Source: Flavobacteriales bacterium
Lineage (GTDB): Bacteria; Bacteroidota; Bacteroidia; Flavobacteriales_E; Vicingaceae
Reading direction: 5' to 3'
NCBI GenBank assembly: GCA_016763135.1
Contig: JAESUI010000062.1
Span: 1 to 8,322 of the forward strand
Length of the DNA stretch: 8,322 nt
The notes under the pieces were generated by a model that saw only the letters and a program-made list of their open reading frames with translations, had not been told where the DNA came from and ran no database searches. This document shows, in pieces, positions 7,178 through 8,322 of the stretch. How positions within the stretch are numbered: the stretch's first letter is position 1; every line of letters starts with the position of its first letter. The position numbers were made by a program, and so were the translations under genes.

Positions 7178-7199
7178 CCATAGTTTAATTTTCCTATGG
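7178..7199 (-). terminator. Weak hairpin at the 3' end of the HNH module
   Basis: CCATAG (7178-7183) pairs with CTATGG (7194-7199) around a 10-base AT-rich loop. On the transcribed strand the hairpin begins in the last sense codon and stop of the 90-residue frame. No T run follows, so a terminator role is tentative. Confidence 0.3.
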
Positions 7200-7466
7200 C
7201 ATTTTAGCAAAATATGATTCATCAATTCCTTCTCCAAAATGAAGGTCTCGTGTCTGCCGAGAAAGCATAAATTCTTTTAAACCTTTGTAAGGAATGTCTA
7301 TTCTTAGATCATCTCTATATTCAACACGATAAGTATTAGAACTCATTAGGTCAGCATTAGTAATTAAAATAACTCCTTCTTCTAATCCAAACCCTTCAAA
7401 AATAAACTCTCGAATAAAATCACATACATAATTAATAGCGCGAGTTAGTTCGGTAGTTAAATCCAT
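7194..7466 (-). CDS. Small protein downstream of HNH endonuclease; likely the detached C-terminal part of the same protein (90 aa)
   Basis: No named domain is recognised. The protein begins MDLTTELTRAINYVCDFIREF, an amphipathic helix-like segment, and continues with an EEGVILITN strand (29-37), a TYRVEYRDD segment (45-53) and an ending rich in SRQTRDLHFGEG (69-80). It has no signal peptide or membrane span. The ATG lies 2 bases after the stop of the HNH gene (TAATAATG), so re-initiation would couple the two. I recall proteins in which a segment like the C-terminal half of the HNH protein runs directly into an ELTRA-NY-CD-type helix and a RDLHFGEG-type ending. On that basis this frame is probably the missing tail of the same polypeptide, separated by a frameshift of one base lost or two gained. 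The alternatives are a true two-subunit system or a small immunity or regulatory partner. Codon use matches the HNH gene. Confidence 0.6.
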   Translation of the reverse strand: MDLTTELTRAINYVCDFIREFIFEGFGLEEGVILITNADLMSSNTYRVEYRDDLRIDIPYKGLKEFMLSRQTRDLHFGEGIDESYFAKMP

Positions 7467-7468
7467 TA

Positions 7469-8185
7469 TTAATTGAGTATGATATCATATTTGGCAACCA
7501 TTTTAGCAATTAGTTTCTGGTCGCCTGTTTCATTATATTGCTTGTAAAATTTGTTCGTCTGATATCCATCTCCTCTTTCTTCTATATACTCATGAAAAAC
7601 TTTCATTAAATCATTAAGAATGTTTTTGAAGTTTATTAAAGACATTTCAAGTTTAGGATATCTAGAGGGCCAAACTCTTGAAACTATATAGTCAGGGAGC
7701 TTTTTTAAAGATTCAAATTCATCTTTTGGGAATACATCAGATCCTATTAGAAAAGATGTCCAGTTATTCCAATTATGAAGATTAGTATGTTCTATGAATT
7801 TTTCAATGTAAGTGGCATAGAGTTCATCATCTTTTTGCTTCTTATTGTCTAGTGCTAAATTTTGCTTAACCCAAGTTTCATGTTGTTTCTTGAAACCCTG
7901 AAGTGTTTCAACATTATATTCAATTTCTTGGTCATCAATAATTTTGTGATGAATACTACACATTAAAATTAAGTTTCCATAAAAATCTCGTTTTTCCGTA
8001 TCTAATGGGAACTTACCTCTAGGGCCACCTTTCTTTCTACCAACTATGTGAGCTTCCTCTCCAACAACTGAAGGGTCATCAGTTGAAGTCTCATCAGCAA
8101 CCAATATTTGTTTACAATCTGGAAAAGCACACATGTTTCCAGACCTACCCCAAAGCATTTTATGTGTTTTTAATGTAATACTCAT
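7469..8185 (-). CDS. HNH endonuclease domain protein with conserved C-terminal region (238 aa), possibly truncated by frameshift
   Basis: Residues about 10-85 form an HNH (beta-beta-alpha metal) nuclease domain. Visible are the knuckle Cys19-x4-Cys24, the EEAHIVG segment (43-49) with His46 as likely catalytic base, GGPRG (53-57), and NLILMCSIHHKIID (71-84) with Asn71, Cys76, His79 and His80. The combination of an FPDC knuckle, EAHI, GPRG and NLI-C--HH-ID is the style found in bacterial defence and conflict nucleases, including HNH effectors beside cyclic-nucleotide sensors. No sensor domain such as SAVED is visible here. Residues about 100-120 are a charged linker. Residues 120-238 form a second, mostly helical region with LPDYIVSRVWPSRYPKLE (163-180) that I recall from hypothetical proteins but cannot name. 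The start at 8185 lies ten residues before the LWGRSG segment where such domains begin. The gene ends ...KYDIILN, 2 bases before another frame that looks like its continuation. Confidence 0.85.
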   Translation of the reverse strand: MSITLKTHKMLWGRSGNMCAFPDCKQILVADETSTDDPSVVGEEAHIVGRKKGGPRGKFPLDTEKRDFYGNLILMCSIHHKIIDDQEIEYNVETLQGFKKQHETWVKQNLALDNKKQKDDELYATYIEKFIEHTNLHNWNNWTSFLIGSDVFPKDEFESLKKLPDYIVSRVWPSRYPKLEMSLINFKNILNDLMKVFHEYIEERGDGYQTNKFYKQYNETGDQKLIAKMVAKYDIILN

Positions 8186-8322
8186 TGTCCTAGATTTATG
8201 ATGGGTAACGGTTGGTATAAGATTGGTTGCGTATTCTAAGCACTAAATTTGGTAAATAAAAATCGAATATAAAATCCTCGCGGATTTTCGTAAGTAGGCT
8301 TTCACTAGCAATTAATTTTATA
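8186..8322. repeat. Non-coding leader resembling a dispersed flavobacterial repeat, with hairpin
   Basis: This 137-base stretch upstream of the HNH gene has no open frame of note. It holds a hairpin, AAAATCC (8271-8277) and GGATTTT (8282-8288) around TCGC, and an ATGGGTAAC at 8201-8209 whose complement recurs at 7173-7181 beyond the other end of the HNH module. Phrases such as GTAGGCTTTCACTAGCAATT (8291-8310) and the GTTACCCAT just before the start codon resemble, from memory, intergenic repeats that precede single accessory genes in Bacteroidota. The identification as a repeat is inference; the hairpin is seen. The promoter of the HNH module must lie here or further upstream, but none is clear. 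Confidence 0.4.

Noticed and set aside
7469..8185. HNH protein as a Cap5-type CBASS effector
   Set aside because: The HNH domain is similar in style, but no SAVED or other nucleotide-sensing domain and no cyclase gene are visible in the window.
1..8322. CRISPR arrays, tRNA genes, insertion sequences, phage genes
   Set aside because: No regularly spaced repeats, tRNA-like folds, transposase or integrase motifs, or structural phage proteins were found on either strand.

Overview
The window looks like a chromosomal stretch from a member of the Bacteroidota, most likely a flavobacterium or a close relative. The DNA is visibly AT-rich. Starts mostly lack Shine-Dalgarno sequences, which is normal for the phylum. 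Two genes encode Bacteroidota-style lipoproteins, and the helicase-nuclease, the DksA-like protein and the RNase P RNA all have phylum-typical forms. No species can be named from the sequence alone.

Layout from left to right. (1) 1-252 (+): the 3' two thirds or so of the RNase P RNA gene (rnpB), cut by the window edge. A strong hairpin terminator follows at 257-284. (2) 286-2879 (-): four tightly packed genes read right to left. They are an MbnP-like lipoprotein, a di-haem cytochrome c peroxidase of the MauG/CcpA/MbnH superfamily, a small DksA/TraR-type zinc-finger protein and a short protein of unknown function. The first two resemble the MbnP-MbnH pair, in which the di-haem enzyme oxidises a tryptophan of its partner to kynurenine to build a copper site. 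No methanobactin genes are visible. (3) 3007-7057 (+), divergent from that operon: miaA (tRNA A37 prenylation) overlapping by 8 bases with a 1046-residue UvrD/AddA-type helicase-nuclease, probably the AddA-like subunit of this organism's recombinational repair enzyme. (4) 7058-7193: a short intergenic stretch with a REP-like hairpin. (5) 7194-8185 (-): an HNH endonuclease gene followed after 2 bases by a 90-residue frame. The two frames read like one conserved protein split by a frameshift, which is the most unusual point in the window. (6) 8186-8322: a non-coding leader that looks like a dispersed flavobacterial repeat and contains a hairpin.

Regions 1-3 are mostly housekeeping or ordinary accessory metabolism. 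Region 5 with its flanks looks like an accessory insertion: an HNH domain of the kind often found in defence or conflict proteins, repeat-like flanks, and no functional link to its neighbours. No transposase, integrase, tRNA, CRISPR array or phage gene is visible. The novel-system candidates are therefore the HNH module and, less strikingly, the MbnP/MbnH-like copper pair.
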